A stretch of 64,000 nt of DNA. It comes from an uncultured Winogradskyella sp. (GTDB lineage: Bacteria; Bacteroidota; Bacteroidia; Flavobacteriales; Flavobacteriaceae). The DNA is taken from the NCBI RefSeq assembly GCF_947501905.1, contig NZ_CANMXL010000005.1, forward strand, positions 62,001 through 126,000, given 5' to 3'. Positions 25,183-34,657 of the stretch are shown here, one piece after another (position 1 is the first letter of the stretch; each line of letters begins with the position of its first letter). A program made the position numbers and the translations under genes. The notes below the pieces were generated by a model, which saw only the letters and a list, made by a program, of their open reading frames with translations, was not told where the DNA came from and searched no databases.

Positions 25183-27864
25183 TTAATCTACTAGATTTGG
25201 GTTTAACCACTTTTGAGCCTGTTCTATACTTATTTCTCTTCTATTAGCGTAATCTTTTAATTGATCTTGGGTGATTTTACCCAAGCCAAAATACTTAGCT
25301 TCTTTGTTTCCAAAATAATAGCCACTAACACTAGCTGCTGGCCACATTGCTAAACTCTCTGTAAGCTTTACGCCAATGTTTTTTTCGACATCCAATAGTT
25401 TCCAAATTGTATTTTTTTCTAAATGGTCAGGGCAAGCTGGATAACCTGGTGCTGGTCTAATGCCTTTATATTCTTCAGCTATTAATTCTTGATTTGTTAA
25501 GTTTTCACTTGATGCATACCCCCAATATTTTGTTCTTACTTCTTTATGCAAATATTCGGCAAAGGCTTCAGCTAAACGATCTGCTAATGCCTTAATCATA
25601 ATGGAATTATAATCATCGTTATCAGCCTCAAATTGCTCTGCTAGTGCTTTAGTGCCAAATCCTGTTGTCACACAAAATGCACCCATATAATCTTGTATTC
25701 CAGTTTTTTTGGGTGCAATAAAATCAGCTAATGCATAATTTGGAACGCTTTCTCTTTTTTTAAGTTGTTGCCTAAGCGTTAAAAATGTATTCTGAACTTT
25801 TCCTTGTTCATTATAAACTTCTATATCATCATCATTTACTGTATTTGCTGGAAATATTCCAAATATAGCTTTAGCTTTTAGGAGTTTTTCATCAAAGACT
25901 CGTTTTAATAATTCTCGAGCATCTACAAATAATTCCGTGGCTTGTTTACCTACAATTTCGTCTTCTAAAATGTCAGGGTATCTACCATGCAAATCCCAGC
26001 TCCTAAAAAAAGGGGACCAATCGATATAGGCTTCAAGTTTTTGAATATTGAATTCTTCGATAACTTGAATTCCTAACTGTTTTGGCTTTACTATTTCATT
26101 AGCTTCCCAATCAATTTTATATTTATTTTTACGAGCGTCTTCAATTGACAAATATTCTTTTCTCTTTCCACGGGTTAAAAATTGCTCACGAAACTTATTA
26201 TACTCTTCTCTTATTTGATTTTTGTACAATGTATTATTCTCTTGCAATAAATCTCCAACAACTGTTACAGCACGAGATGCATCGTTGATATGAATTACTG
26301 TGTTTTGATAATGTGGTGCTATTTTTACTGCCGTATGAGCTTTGCTTGTTGTTGCGCCACCAATTATTAATGGGATTTTAATATTCTGTTTTTCTAATTC
26401 TTTAGAGACATAAACCATTTCGTCTAAAGACGGCGTAATTAATCCACTTAGACCAATAACATCGACCTGTTCTTTTACAGCGGTTTCAATAATTTTTTCT
26501 GGAGGCACCATAACTCCTAAGTCGATAATTTCATAATTATTACAACCCAACACCACACTTACTATATTTTTACCTATATCATGAACATCACCTTTTACTG
26601 TTGCCATTAAAATCTTACCAGCGAATTCTTGTTTTCCATCTTTTTCTGCCTCAATAAATGGTTGTAAATAAGCTACAGCTTTTTTCATTACACGAGCCGA
26701 TTTTACAACTTGGGGCAAGAACATTTTTCCACTACCAAATAAATCTCCAACTACATTCATCCCTGTCATTAAATGTCCTTCAATCACTTCGATTGGTCTA
26801 GAAACAGATAGTCTAGCTTCTTCTACGTCTTCAACTATATATGTATCTATACCTTTGACTAAAGCGTGAGTTATTCTGTCTTGCAATTTGCCATTTCGCC
26901 ATTCTTGAATAGTTTCTAAATCTTCTTTCTTACTGCCTTTTACAGTTTCTGCAAAGTCTAATAAACGTTCAGTAGCATCATCTCTTCTATCGAATAGCAC
27001 ATCTTCAACTCGTTCTAAAAGTTCACCATCAATCTGATCGTAAATCTCTAGCATTGTTGGGTTTACAATACCTAAGTTCATTCCATTTTTTATAGCATGA
27101 TACAAAAATGAAGAATGCATGGCCTCACGCACGGTATTATTTCCGCGAAAACTAAACGACACATTACTCACGCCTCCAGAAACATTAGCATATGGCAAAT
27201 TTTCACGAATCCATTTAGTAGCATTAAAGAAATCTAATGCATTTTTTCGATGCTCGTCCATTCCTGTGGCTACTGGGAAAATATTTGGGTCAAAGATGAT
27301 ATCCTGAGCTGGAAAGTCTACCTCATTTACCAAAATATCGTAAGAGCGTTTACAGATTTCAATACGTCTTTCGTAAGTATCTGCTTGTCCTTTTTCGTCA
27401 AAAGCCATAACTATTACAGCAGCACCATAACGTTTTACTAACTTGGCTTGATGTTTAAATTGTGCTTCGCCTTCTTTTAAGCTAATAGAATTCACAACAC
27501 TTTTACCTTGTACAACTTGTAAACCTGCTTCTATAATTTCCCATTTAGAACTATCAATCATAATAGGAACACGAGCAATATCTGGCTCAGATGCAATAAG
27601 ATTTAGAAAGGTTGTCATCGCCTGCACACCATCGAGCATCCCTTCATCCATATTAACATCAATAATTTGTGCGCCGCCTTCCACTTGATCTCTAGCAACA
27701 CTTAAGGCTTCTTCAAATTTCTCTTCTTTAATCAACCTAAGAAATTTACGTGAGCCTGTAACATTAGTTCGCTCTCCAACATTAATGAAGTTAGATTCAG
27801 GAGTAACCACAAGAGGTTCTAGACCTGATAGAGTTAAATATTTTTTACAATCACTATCTACCAT
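25183..27864 (-). CDS. metH: Cobalamin-dependent methionine synthase, folate/B12/activation part
   Basis: The C-terminal three modules of MetH on a separate 893-residue chain. They are a pterin-binding domain ([20 protein letters not shown] ... [11 protein letters not shown]), a cobalamin-binding domain with the DVHDIGKN histidine loop and [13 protein letters not shown], and the SAM-dependent reactivation domain ([14 protein letters not shown] ... AAVSGYYF-type region and GLGKI). The homocysteine-binding module is encoded by the preceding gene, whose stop codon shares one base with this start (TAATG). Split MetH needs the two chains to assemble. The gene is within the SAM-I riboswitch operon. 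Confidence 0.95.
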   Translation of the reverse strand: MVDSDCKKYLTLSGLEPLVVTPESNFINVGERTNVTGSRKFLRLIKEEKFEEALSVARDQVEGGAQIIDVNMDEGMLDGVQAMTTFLNLIASEPDIARVPIMIDSSKWEIIEAGLQVVQGKSVVNSISLKEGEAQFKHQAKLVKRYGAAVIVMAFDEKGQADTYERRIEICKRSYDILVNEVDFPAQDIIFDPNIFPVATGMDEHRKNALDFFNATKWIRENLPYANVSGGVSNVSFSFRGNNTVREAMHSSFLYHAIKNGMNLGIVNPTMLEIYDQIDGELLERVEDVLFDRRDDATERLLDFAETVKGSKKEDLETIQEWRNGKLQDRITHALVKGIDTYIVEDVEEARLSVSRPIEVIEGHLMTGMNVVGDLFGSGKMFLPQVVKSARVMKKAVAYLQPFIEAEKDGKQEFAGKILMATVKGDVHDIGKNIVSVVLGCNNYEIIDLGVMVPPEKIIETAVKEQVDVIGLSGLITPSLDEMVYVSKELEKQNIKIPLIIGGATTSKAHTAVKIAPHYQNTVIHINDASRAVTVVGDLLQENNTLYKNQIREEYNKFREQFLTRGKRKEYLSIEDARKNKYKIDWEANEIVKPKQLGIQVIEEFNIQKLEAYIDWSPFFRSWDLHGRYPDILEDEIVGKQATELFVDARELLKRVFDEKLLKAKAIFGIFPANTVNDDDIEVYNEQGKVQNTFLTLRQQLKKRESVPNYALADFIAPKKTGIQDYMGAFCVTTGFGTKALAEQFEADNDDYNSIMIKALADRLAEAFAEYLHKEVRTKYWGYASSENLTNQELIAEEYKGIRPAPGYPACPDHLEKNTIWKLLDVEKNIGVKLTESLAMWPAASVSGYYFGNKEAKYFGLGKITQDQLKDYANRREISIEQAQKWLNPNLVD

Positions 27865-28865
27865 TATGCTACAACTTGTATTTGTCTTGGTTTGTATTTT
27901 GATGCCACATTAGCAATTGCTTTTATGTGCTCAGGATTTGTGCCACAACAACCACCAATAATATTTATCAAATCGTCCTTAAGGTAGTTCTCTATATATG
28001 ATTGCATTTCTTCTGGAGTCTCATCATACTCACCAAAAGCATTTGGTAGTCCTGCATTTGGATGGGCTGATGTGTAAAATTCTGTTTCGTTAGACAATCG
28101 TTGCAAATAAGGCTGTAATTGTTCTGCTCCTAAAGCACAATTAAAACCAACACTTAATAACGGAATATGCGATATTGAAGTTAAAAATGCTTCAACCGTT
28201 TGTCCAGAAAGTGTTCTACCTGAAGCGTCAGTAATAGTACCTGATACCATAATTGGAATATCAATATTTTTTTCTTCCTTGACTTCTTCAATAGCAAATA
28301 ACGCTGCTTTTGCATTAAGCGTATCAAAGATGGTTTCGACTAAAAGCACATCTACACCACCATCAATTAATGCTTCTACTTGTTGCTTGTAGGCTTTTCT
28401 CAATTCTTCAAAAGTAACCGCTCGATATTCAGGTTTGTTAACATCTGGTGATAAACTAGCTGTACGATTTGTTGGCCCAATACTTCCAGCTACAAATCGA
28501 GGTTTTTTAGGGTTTTTGCTTGTAAATTCTTCGGCTACAGCTTTTGCAATTTTTGCAGATTCAAAATTTAGCTCATAAACCAAGTCTTCCATATTATAAT
28601 CAGCCATTGCGATAGTTGTACCAGAAAATGTATTGGTTTCCACAATGTCTGCACCCGCTTCAAAATATTGTCTATGCACATCTGCAATAGCTTCGGGCTG
28701 TGTTAATGATAATAAATCATTATTACCTTGTAAAGGAGATGGGTAATCTTTAAATCGCTTACCTCTAAAATCTTCTTCGGTAAAACTATGTCGCTGTAAC
28801 ATAGTACCCATAGCGCCATCTAGAACCAGAATTCGTTTTTGTATTTCTTCTTTTATCCTATTCAT
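27864..28865 (-). CDS. Methionine synthase, homocysteine-binding part (split MetH)
   Basis: A 333-residue homocysteine S-methyltransferase domain: [80 protein letters not shown] and the zinc-binding [14 protein letters not shown]. In most bacteria this is the N-terminal quarter of MetH. Here it is a free protein translationally coupled to the rest of MetH (1-base overlap) and to homoserine dehydrogenase upstream (4-base overlap). It could in principle also work as a separate homocysteine methyltransferase with another donor. Confidence 0.93.
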   Translation of the reverse strand: MNRIKEEIQKRILVLDGAMGTMLQRHSFTEEDFRGKRFKDYPSPLQGNNDLLSLTQPEAIADVHRQYFEAGADIVETNTFSGTTIAMADYNMEDLVYELNFESAKIAKAVAEEFTSKNPKKPRFVAGSIGPTNRTASLSPDVNKPEYRAVTFEELRKAYKQQVEALIDGGVDVLLVETIFDTLNAKAALFAIEEVKEEKNIDIPIMVSGTITDASGRTLSGQTVEAFLTSISHIPLLSVGFNCALGAEQLQPYLQRLSNETEFYTSAHPNAGLPNAFGEYDETPEEMQSYIENYLKDDLINIIGGCCGTNPEHIKAIANVASKYKPRQIQVVA

Positions 28866-29941
28866 ATGGTATTAGCTATCTTAATAATATCTGAAAACAA
28901 CCCCCTTGCTGTTACTTCTTTTCCTGCTCCAGCGCCTTGAATCACTAATGGTCTATCATTATAAGAGTCGGTATATATTTCAAAAATTGAATCCGAACCT
29001 TTTAACTGTCCCAGAGGTGTTTGTCTATCTTCAGCTATTAATTTTACTTCTAATTGCTTTTTTGCTACATCAAGCTCTCCGACATAGCGGAGAACCTGAT
29101 GATTTTGCAATTCTTTTTTTCTATTCTGAAAGGGGTTATCAAGCTCAGAAATGCGTTCATAAAATTGTGCTTTGGTTGTTTTTCCATTTAACACTTTTGG
29201 TACTAAAGATTCAATTTTTACATTGTTAAGTTCCACATCTAAATCTAACTCACGCGCTAAAATCAACAACTTTCTAGCCACATCTTTTCCTGATAAATCT
29301 TCACGTGCATCTGGTTCTGTCAAACCCAAATGTGATGCTTTTTTAAGCACCTTAGAAAATGATTCATCTTCAGAAGAGAATGTATTAAATACATAACTCA
29401 ACGACCCTGAAAACACCCCTCTTATTCTATTAATATTTTCACCTGAATCATACAAGTTTTTAACAGTTTCAATAACTGGCAAACCTGCACCAACATTAGT
29501 TTCGTAAAGAAATGATTTGTTATGCAGTTTTAAATTATCTCTTAATGCTTTATAAAAGTTAAAATCTAAAGTATTACCTAACTTATTTGCCGACACAATA
29601 TGAAACCCATGCTCTACAAAAGCATTGTAATGGTTAACTAAATCTTTACTTGCTGTGGCATCAATTACAATTACATTTTCTAGTTGTTTTCTCTTTATAC
29701 TCAGAATAATTTCAGAAATCTTATATTTAGTTGAAGAAATTTCAAAGTTAGATTCCCAAGTACATTCTATTCCTTCAGGATTAAAAAAAACTAGTTTAGA
29801 ATTAGCTATAATAGGAATCTGGATGTCCAGGTTTGAATGCTCTTTTAGCCTCTTTTTTGCTGCCTTTACTTGATTGATAAATGTACTACCAACATTCCCA
29901 ATCCCAAATACAACCAAATTTATAGTTTTATGACTTGACAT
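28862..29941 (-). CDS. Homoserine dehydrogenase (ThrA C-terminal-like)
   Basis: A 359-residue NAD(P)-dependent enzyme that reduces aspartate semialdehyde to homoserine, feeding methionine and threonine synthesis. The Rossmann motif NLVVFGIGNVGSTFINQ, the VSANKLGN loop, LYETNVGAGLPVIETVKNL, IRGVFSGSLSYVFN and LGLTEPDAREDLSGKDVARKLLILARE are typical of the ThrA/MetL-type dehydrogenase domain, here without an aspartokinase domain. It overlaps the PLP-enzyme gene upstream by 14 bases and the metH part downstream by 4. Its presence here would let SAM levels control homoserine supply to methionine. Confidence 0.92.
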   Translation of the reverse strand: MSSHKTINLVVFGIGNVGSTFINQVKAAKKRLKEHSNLDIQIPIIANSKLVFFNPEGIECTWESNFEISSTKYKISEIILSIKRKQLENVIVIDATASKDLVNHYNAFVEHGFHIVSANKLGNTLDFNFYKALRDNLKLHNKSFLYETNVGAGLPVIETVKNLYDSGENINRIRGVFSGSLSYVFNTFSSEDESFSKVLKKASHLGLTEPDAREDLSGKDVARKLLILARELDLDVELNNVKIESLVPKVLNGKTTKAQFYERISELDNPFQNRKKELQNHQVLRYVGELDVAKKQLEVKLIAEDRQTPLGQLKGSDSIFEIYTDSYNDRPLVIQGAGAGKEVTARGLFSDIIKIANTI

Positions 29942-31103
29942 ATTCTTTAGGTTTTAAATGAGATACTTTAGTAAAAGCTTGTTCTAAATCCGAAATTAAA
30001 TCTTGAACTTCCTCTATACCACAAGACAATCTTATTAATGAATCTTTTATACCCGATTGTAAGCGTTTTTCTCTTGGTATTGATGCATGGGTCATTTGCG
30101 GCGGATGACACAATAGACTCTTAACTCCTCCTAGGCTTTCTGCCAATTTAAAATACTCAGTATTAGTCACAAATTCATTTGCAGCATCCTGAGTGTCATT
30201 TTTTAGAGTAAAAGATACTATTCCACCAAATAATCCGTTTTGTTGGTGTTTGGCTATCTCATGATTTTTATGACTTACTAAACCTGGATAATAGACTTCT
30301 TCTACAGCTTCGTGATTTGTTAAAAATGCCGCTACAGCAAAAGCATTTTTGCACTGTTCTTTATAACGAATTTCTAGAGTTTCTATTCCTTTAATGGTTA
30401 AAAAGCAATCCCAAGGTCCTAAAATTCCTCCTGAAGCATTCTGAATAAACTTCAGTTTCTCAGAAAGCTCCTGAGCTTTAGTAATCACTAAACCAGCGAC
30501 TAAATCTGAGTGACCACCAATATATTTAGTGCCACTATGAATAATGATATCCGCTCCTAAAGAAATTGGCTGCTGCGCAATTGGACTTGCAAATGTATTA
30601 TCAACTACCAAAAGTGCATTTACACTCTTAGCAATCTCACTTATAGTTTTAATATCCGAAACTTTGAGTGTAGGATTTGTTGGTGATTCTATCCATACTA
30701 ATTTGGTTTTACTGCTAATTACCTTAGCAACGTTTTCGGCATCTGTAGTATCTACATAATTTACTTTTACACCGAGTTTTTCGTATACATGGGTAAATAA
30801 CCGATAAGCACCTCCATAAATATCATCTACAGCGATGATTTCATCTCCCGCAGATAATAATTTTAAAACAGCATCAATAGCTGCCAAGCCTGTTGCAAAG
30901 GCAAAAGCTGCATCGCCGCCTTCAAGTTTAGCAACAACATCTTGTAAAACTTGACGTGTTGGGTTATTACTTCTTGCGTAATCGAAACCTTTATTAACGC
31001 CTGGCGCTTCTTGAACAAAGGTTGATGTTTGGTACACAGGTACCGAAATAGCGCCCGTTAATGGGTCGCTTGGAATTGAATGAATAATTTTTGTAGCACT
31101 CAT
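29928..31103 (-). CDS. Cys/Met metabolism PLP enzyme (cystathionine gamma-synthase or O-acylhomoserine sulfhydrylase type)
   Basis: A 391-residue fold-type I PLP enzyme of the transsulfuration family: YQTSTFVQEAPGV, GFDYARSNNPTRQVLQDVVAKLEGG, FATGLAAIDAVLKLL, DDIYGGAYRLF, WIESPTNPTLKV, the PLP lysine in IIHSGTKYIGGHSD, and ESLGGVKSLLCHPPQMTHASIP. Family members include MetB, MetC, cystathionine gamma-lyase and sulfhydrylases, and sequence alone does not separate them safely. Being first in a SAM-I-controlled methionine operon next to homoserine dehydrogenase makes a biosynthetic role (MetB-like) most likely. Confidence 0.88.
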   Translation of the reverse strand: MSATKIIHSIPSDPLTGAISVPVYQTSTFVQEAPGVNKGFDYARSNNPTRQVLQDVVAKLEGGDAAFAFATGLAAIDAVLKLLSAGDEIIAVDDIYGGAYRLFTHVYEKLGVKVNYVDTTDAENVAKVISSKTKLVWIESPTNPTLKVSDIKTISEIAKSVNALLVVDNTFASPIAQQPISLGADIIIHSGTKYIGGHSDLVAGLVITKAQELSEKLKFIQNASGGILGPWDCFLTIKGIETLEIRYKEQCKNAFAVAAFLTNHEAVEEVYYPGLVSHKNHEIAKHQQNGLFGGIVSFTLKNDTQDAANEFVTNTEYFKLAESLGGVKSLLCHPPQMTHASIPREKRLQSGIKDSLIRLSCGIEEVQDLISDLEQAFTKVSHLKPKEYVKS

Positions 31104-31225
31104 TTTTCTAATTTTTTTGAGTTAATAAATAATTAAACCAAAAGTCAAATAAGTCTCAGAGAGACATACTTAATAGAAAAATGTTATAAGAAATTGATAC
31201 AAATATCGCGCGTATTTGCATTTGG

Positions 31226-31347
31226 GTTATCTATCCTGAGTTGGCGAGAAATGATTCGCGTCTTCAAGTAGAATTTAGCACCTTCTTAATAAGCTTAAGG
31301 GTTGCTAAGGCTTCAACGGGTCTAATCCCTCCACCTTTCTTGATAAC
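31226..31347 (-). promoter_or_regulatory. SAM-I (S-box) riboswitch upstream of the methionine operon
   Basis: On the - strand the closing helix P1 is GTTATC (31347-31342) with GATAAC (31231-31226). Inside are the conserved S-box core segments AAGAAAGGTGGAGGGA, GACCCGTTGAAGCC and TTAGCAACC, then AAGGTGCTAAATTCTAC and the terminal GGATAGATAAC. The order and sequence are those of SAM-I aptamers, which bind S-adenosylmethionine and repress. The 122 bases between the aptamer and the start codon hold only a weak AU hairpin without a good U tract, so I cannot say whether control is by termination or translation. Confidence 0.93.
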
Positions 31348-31377
31348 ATTTCAATAAAGTTTTGAACTTTGTGAGTA

Positions 31378-31409
31378 CAAATATTCAATTATTAAAGTTT
31401 AAAATCCAA
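31378..31409 (-). promoter_or_regulatory. Candidate promoter of the SAM-I methionine operon
   Basis: On the - strand TTG (31409-31407), 21 bases, then AATATTTG (31385-31378), one mismatch from TAnnTTTG and the same spacing as the queA promoter. It would start the RNA about 25 bases before the aptamer. Confidence 0.42.
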
Positions 31410-31496
31410 ATCTTTTTTTGACTTTATTATTTTTTAACATCATAAGCTTTAATAATTAGTTAAGAAGATTACTCTTTTTAATTTGATATAAATTTG

Positions 31497-31504
31497 TACT
31501 TTTG
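31497..31504 (+). promoter_or_regulatory. -7 promoter element for metK
   Basis: TACTTTTG, an exact TAnnTTTG match. It would start RNA near 31510, about ten bases before the SAM-II-type aptamer. No TTG at normal -33 spacing. Confidence 0.5.
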
Positions 31505-31518
31505 CACCGAAATAATTA

Positions 31519-31571
31519 AGAGGAATGATTTGACTGATTGCAACCTCTGGAAAAAATTGCTAAAGACAGTG
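31519..31571 (+). promoter_or_regulatory. SAM-II-type riboswitch aptamer upstream of metK
   Basis: Helix P1 is AGAGG (31519-31523) with CCTCT (31544-31548). The loop reads TGATTTGACTGATTGCAA, nearly the conserved SAM-II loop (TGATTTAACC..TTGCAA). An 11-base A-rich linker leads to the conserved GCTAAA (31559-31564), and then CAGT (31567-31570) can pair with loop bases ACTG (31533-31536) as the pseudoknot. The changed but still complementary pseudoknot bases support the fold. It precedes the SAM synthetase gene, so product feedback is expected. The aptamer lies about 50 bases before the ATG. Confidence 0.85.
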
Positions 31572-31621
31572 TTATGCTTTCCATACTATTACGTCAAATC
31601 TTCAAAATAAGAAAATAAAAT

Positions 31622-32878
31622 ATGGCGTATTTATTTACTTCAGAAAGTGTTTCTGAAGGACACCCAGACAAAGTAGCAGATCAGATTAGTGATGCTTTAA
31701 TCGATAACTTTTTAGCTTTTGACAAGAACTCTAAAGTCGCTTGTGAGACCCTAGTAACAACTGGACAAGTTGTTTTAGCTGGAGAAGTAAAATCTGATAC
31801 ATATTTAGATGTACAGCAAATTGCAAGAGATGTGATTAATAAAATTGGTTACACTAAAAGCGAGTATATGTTTGATGGTAGTTCTTGTGGTGTTTTATCT
31901 GCAATTCATGAACAATCTCCTGACATTAATCAAGGTGTTGAAAGAGCAAATCCTGAAGACCAAGGTGCTGGTGACCAAGGTATGATGTTTGGTTATGCCA
32001 CTGACGAAACCGAAAATTATATGCCCTTAGCTTTAGAGCTGTCTCATAGATTGTTAACTGAATTGGCAGAATTACGTCGCGAAAATAAAGACATCACCTA
32101 TTTGCGCCCTGATGCTAAATCTCAGGTGACTATTGAGTATAGTGACGATAATGTACCTCAGCGTATTGATGCTATTGTGTTATCGACACAACATGATGAT
32201 TTTGATACTAGTGACGACGCAATGTTAGTGCAAATTAAAAAGGACATCGTGGAAATTTTAATACCACGAGTAGTTGCTAAATTACCAGCTCATATTCAAA
32301 AATTATTTACAGATAATATTACTTACCATATTAATCCTACAGGAGTGTTTGTAATTGGTGGACCACATGGTGACACAGGCTTAACAGGTCGTAAAATTAT
32401 TGTAGATACTTATGGAGGAAAAGGTGCACATGGTGGTGGTGCTTTTTCAGGAAAAGACCCAAGTAAAGTTGATAGGTCAGGTGCATATGCTACAAGACAT
32501 ATTGCTAAAAACTTAGTGGCTGCTGGTTTATGTAAAGAAGTATTAGTACAGGTGAGTTATGCTATTGGTGTTGCAAAACCTACGAGTATTAATGTTGAAA
32601 CTTACGGTACAGCAACGGTAGATAAAACAGATGGTGAGATTAGTAAAATAGTAGAGTCAATTTTTGATATGCGTCCATATTTTATTGAGCAGCGCTTAAA
32701 ATTAAGAACACCAATTTATTCTGAAACTGCAGCTTACGGACATATGGGACGTACACCAGAAGTTAAGACACTAACGTTTAAAAACCCAATGGGGCAAGAA
32801 GTTACTGAAACTGTCGAAACATTTACATGGGAAAAGTTAGATTATGTCGATAAGGTGAAAGCTGCTTTTGATTTATAA
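31622..32878 (+). CDS. metK: S-adenosylmethionine synthetase
   Basis: MetK makes SAM from methionine and ATP. The 418-residue protein shows the full set of family blocks: [21 protein letters not shown], the catalytic [43 protein letters not shown] and [20 protein letters not shown]. It is divergent from the methionine operon that supplies its substrate, and each side has its own SAM-sensing RNA. It is followed by a hairpin shared with the convergent peptidase gene. Confidence 0.98.
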   Translation: MAYLFTSESVSEGHPDKVADQISDALIDNFLAFDKNSKVACETLVTTGQVVLAGEVKSDTYLDVQQIARDVINKIGYTKSEYMFDGSSCGVLSAIHEQSPDINQGVERANPEDQGAGDQGMMFGYATDETENYMPLALELSHRLLTELAELRRENKDITYLRPDAKSQVTIEYSDDNVPQRIDAIVLSTQHDDFDTSDDAMLVQIKKDIVEILIPRVVAKLPAHIQKLFTDNITYHINPTGVFVIGGPHGDTGLTGRKIIVDTYGGKGAHGGGAFSGKDPSKVDRSGAYATRHIAKNLVAAGLCKEVLVQVSYAIGVAKPTSINVETYGTATVDKTDGEISKIVESIFDMRPYFIEQRLKLRTPIYSETAAYGHMGRTPEVKTLTFKNPMGQEVTETVETFTWEKLDYVDKVKAAFDL

Positions 32879-32906
32879 TTGAAAGCTGCTGATTATAGAT
32901 ATATAA

Positions 32907-32950
32907 AAGCCTTCTCCACTTCGACTTTGCTCAGTGACCGGAGAAGGCCT
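32907..32950. terminator. Hairpin between metK and the M28 peptidase gene, containing a palindromic repeat
   Basis: GCCTTCTCC (32909-32917) pairs with GGAGAAGGC (32940-32948). The 22-base loop contains a copy of a short palindromic repeat also present inside the diphosphomevalonate decarboxylase gene. It lies between convergent genes. The T tracts are short, so strength is uncertain. Confidence 0.7.
32917..32937. repeat. Short palindromic repeat, copy 1
   Basis: CACTTCGACT TTGCTCAGTGA, with outer arms CACT/AGTG. It agrees at 19 of 21 positions with the copy at 55386-55406. This copy forms the loop of a terminator. Confidence 0.75.
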
Positions 32951-32972
32951 TCTAATTTAGTATAACTAATTT

Positions 32973-34529
32973 TTAGTTTCTACCACCATCACGGTTTGGG
33001 GAGCGTGGTGTTGGCCAAGTCCGTTGTTTTCCTGTTCTTGGGTTTATTGGTAATACAATCTGATCTCTAGACGTTTTCTCAGCATCTTCAGATGCCATAT
33101 AAGCTAAAATTGCTGTTAATATGGCATTATTTTTTACATCATCAAAAATAATCTTATCGTAAGTATCTCTGTTAGTATGCCATGTATAATTCCAGTAAGA
33201 CCAGTTTAGTGCACTTAAATTAAACGCAGGTGCACCTTTAGCTAAAAATGAGGCATAGTCAGAGCCACCTCCACCCGGAATACCAGGAAAGGTTGTTTCT
33301 ATATGCTTGGTGATATCTTTTGGCACTGCATATAACCAACGTGATAAATAATCGTATGAGTTTAGAAATCCACCGCCAGAAATACGTACAACACGACCAG
33401 TACCATTATCTTGATTAAATAAGGCTTGTAATCCATCAACAACATCAGGGTGATCTTCTACAAAAGCTCTAGAGCCGTTTAGCCCTTGTTCTTCACTTCC
33501 CCAATGCCCTGCTATAATTGTACGCTTTGGATTTGGATAATGCTTTTTTAATAAACGCATCGCCTCCATCATTACTAAAGTACCCGTACCATTATCTGTG
33601 GCTCCTGTACCTCCATCCCAAGAATCGAAATGGGCCGATAATATTATGTATTCATCTGGTTTTTCAGAACCTTTAATCTCAGCAATGGTATTAAATGTAG
33701 GTACACGCCCTAATTCTTTAGATTCAGCAACAATTTTGAGTTTTGGCGTATTTCCAGATTCGGCGAGACGATACAACATTGTATAATCCTCTAATTCTAA
33801 ATCTACTGTTGGAATTTTCTTTGTACGAGCACTAAATATTTTATTAACTCCAAAACCTCTAGACCATCTACTAGCTACAATACCTGCAGCACCAGCATCT
33901 TCTAATACAGCAATAATTGATCTTGTGTTATATCCCGAACGTCCAATATTAGCTCGCCACTCTTTAGTTTGTACGTCTCTTTCATCTTTCATTTTTTGAA
34001 AAGATTCTTCTGTAGCAAACTCTTCCCAATTATAATCTGGTCGACCTGTTGGCTGTTTCATAGATATTAAAACCAGCTTTCCTTTTACTTTAGGCAACCA
34101 TTTCTTAAATGAAATAGAATCTTTAATGTTCTTTGGTAATGTTATAACCTCAGCAGTAACACCTTCTGAACCTGTACTTGGATTCCAAGCCAATTGTGTG
34201 CCTTTTAAAGATTGCACACGTGGCTCTAGCATATCGATATGCGTAATACCACGTTCCCAACCACGCCATTCGCCCCATTTTTCTTTTTTGGCATCGATAC
34301 CCCAAGACTTATATTTTTCTATCGCCCAGTTATGTGCATTGAGCATCTGTGGTGTACCTACTAATCTTGGACCTACAACATCCATTAGCTCATGTCCGAT
34401 ACTTTCTAATTGAGAATTTTCATTAGCTTCTTTTACTATACTTTCAATAATTGGGTCTTTGTCTTGTGCTATTACATTAGAGAAGCTAAATGCAAAAACA
34501 AGAATAAACAAAACTAAAATGCGTTTCAT
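32973..34529 (-). CDS. Exported M28-family zinc metallopeptidase with PA-type domain
   Basis: A 518-residue exported peptidase (signal ending NVIAQ). A central segment (about 140-290) looks like a protease-associated insert. The M28 core follows with the zinc ligands in ILSAHFDSWDGG, GATDNGTGTLVMMEAM, the catalytic WGSEEQGLNGS, and the late NYTWHTNRDTYDKI. M28 enzymes are amino- or carboxypeptidases that act on peptides outside the cytoplasm. The C-terminal tail is rich in Pro, Arg and Gly (PRTGKQRTWPTPRSPNRDGG) and is not part of the core fold. Confidence 0.88.
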   Translation of the reverse strand: MKRILVLFILVFAFSFSNVIAQDKDPIIESIVKEANENSQLESIGHELMDVVGPRLVGTPQMLNAHNWAIEKYKSWGIDAKKEKWGEWRGWERGITHIDMLEPRVQSLKGTQLAWNPSTGSEGVTAEVITLPKNIKDSISFKKWLPKVKGKLVLISMKQPTGRPDYNWEEFATEESFQKMKDERDVQTKEWRANIGRSGYNTRSIIAVLEDAGAAGIVASRWSRGFGVNKIFSARTKKIPTVDLELEDYTMLYRLAESGNTPKLKIVAESKELGRVPTFNTIAEIKGSEKPDEYIILSAHFDSWDGGTGATDNGTGTLVMMEAMRLLKKHYPNPKRTIIAGHWGSEEQGLNGSRAFVEDHPDVVDGLQALFNQDNGTGRVVRISGGGFLNSYDYLSRWLYAVPKDITKHIETTFPGIPGGGGSDYASFLAKGAPAFNLSALNWSYWNYTWHTNRDTYDKIIFDDVKNNAILTAILAYMASEDAEKTSRDQIVLPINPRTGKQRTWPTPRSPNRDGGRN

Positions 34530-34602
34530 AAACTTTAGTGCTTAAATTGGTTAAAGCAACAAATTACAATAATTGCTTCACATCTAAAATCTATAAAAGT
34601 TA

Positions 34603-34635
34603 AAAGCTCATTATACACAAAGTACAATGAGCTTT
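34603..34635 (-). terminator. Intrinsic terminator after the TonB-receptor-like gene
   Basis: AAAGCTCATT (34603-34612) pairs with AATGAGCTTT (34626-34635). On the - strand it is followed by TAACTTTTATAG. Confidence 0.7.
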
Positions 34636-34657
34636 AACATATATCTATTAGCTTATA

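Larger units (their letters stand above)
31104..31621. other. Intergenic control region of the methionine operon and metK
   Basis: A 518-base gap without a credible protein gene. It holds, from left to right, an AT-rich hairpin (ATACAAATA 31197-31205 with TATTTGCAT 31213-31221), a SAM-I riboswitch on the - strand, a candidate - strand promoter, a + strand -7 element, and a SAM-II-type aptamer for metK. About 90 bases in the middle (31410-31496) show nothing I can name. Confidence 0.85.

Noticed and set aside
31197..31221. AU-rich hairpin after the SAM-I aptamer as a terminator
   Set aside because: The 9-bp stem has no GC core (one C-G and one G-U pair) and no U tract directly after it, so a terminator cannot be claimed.
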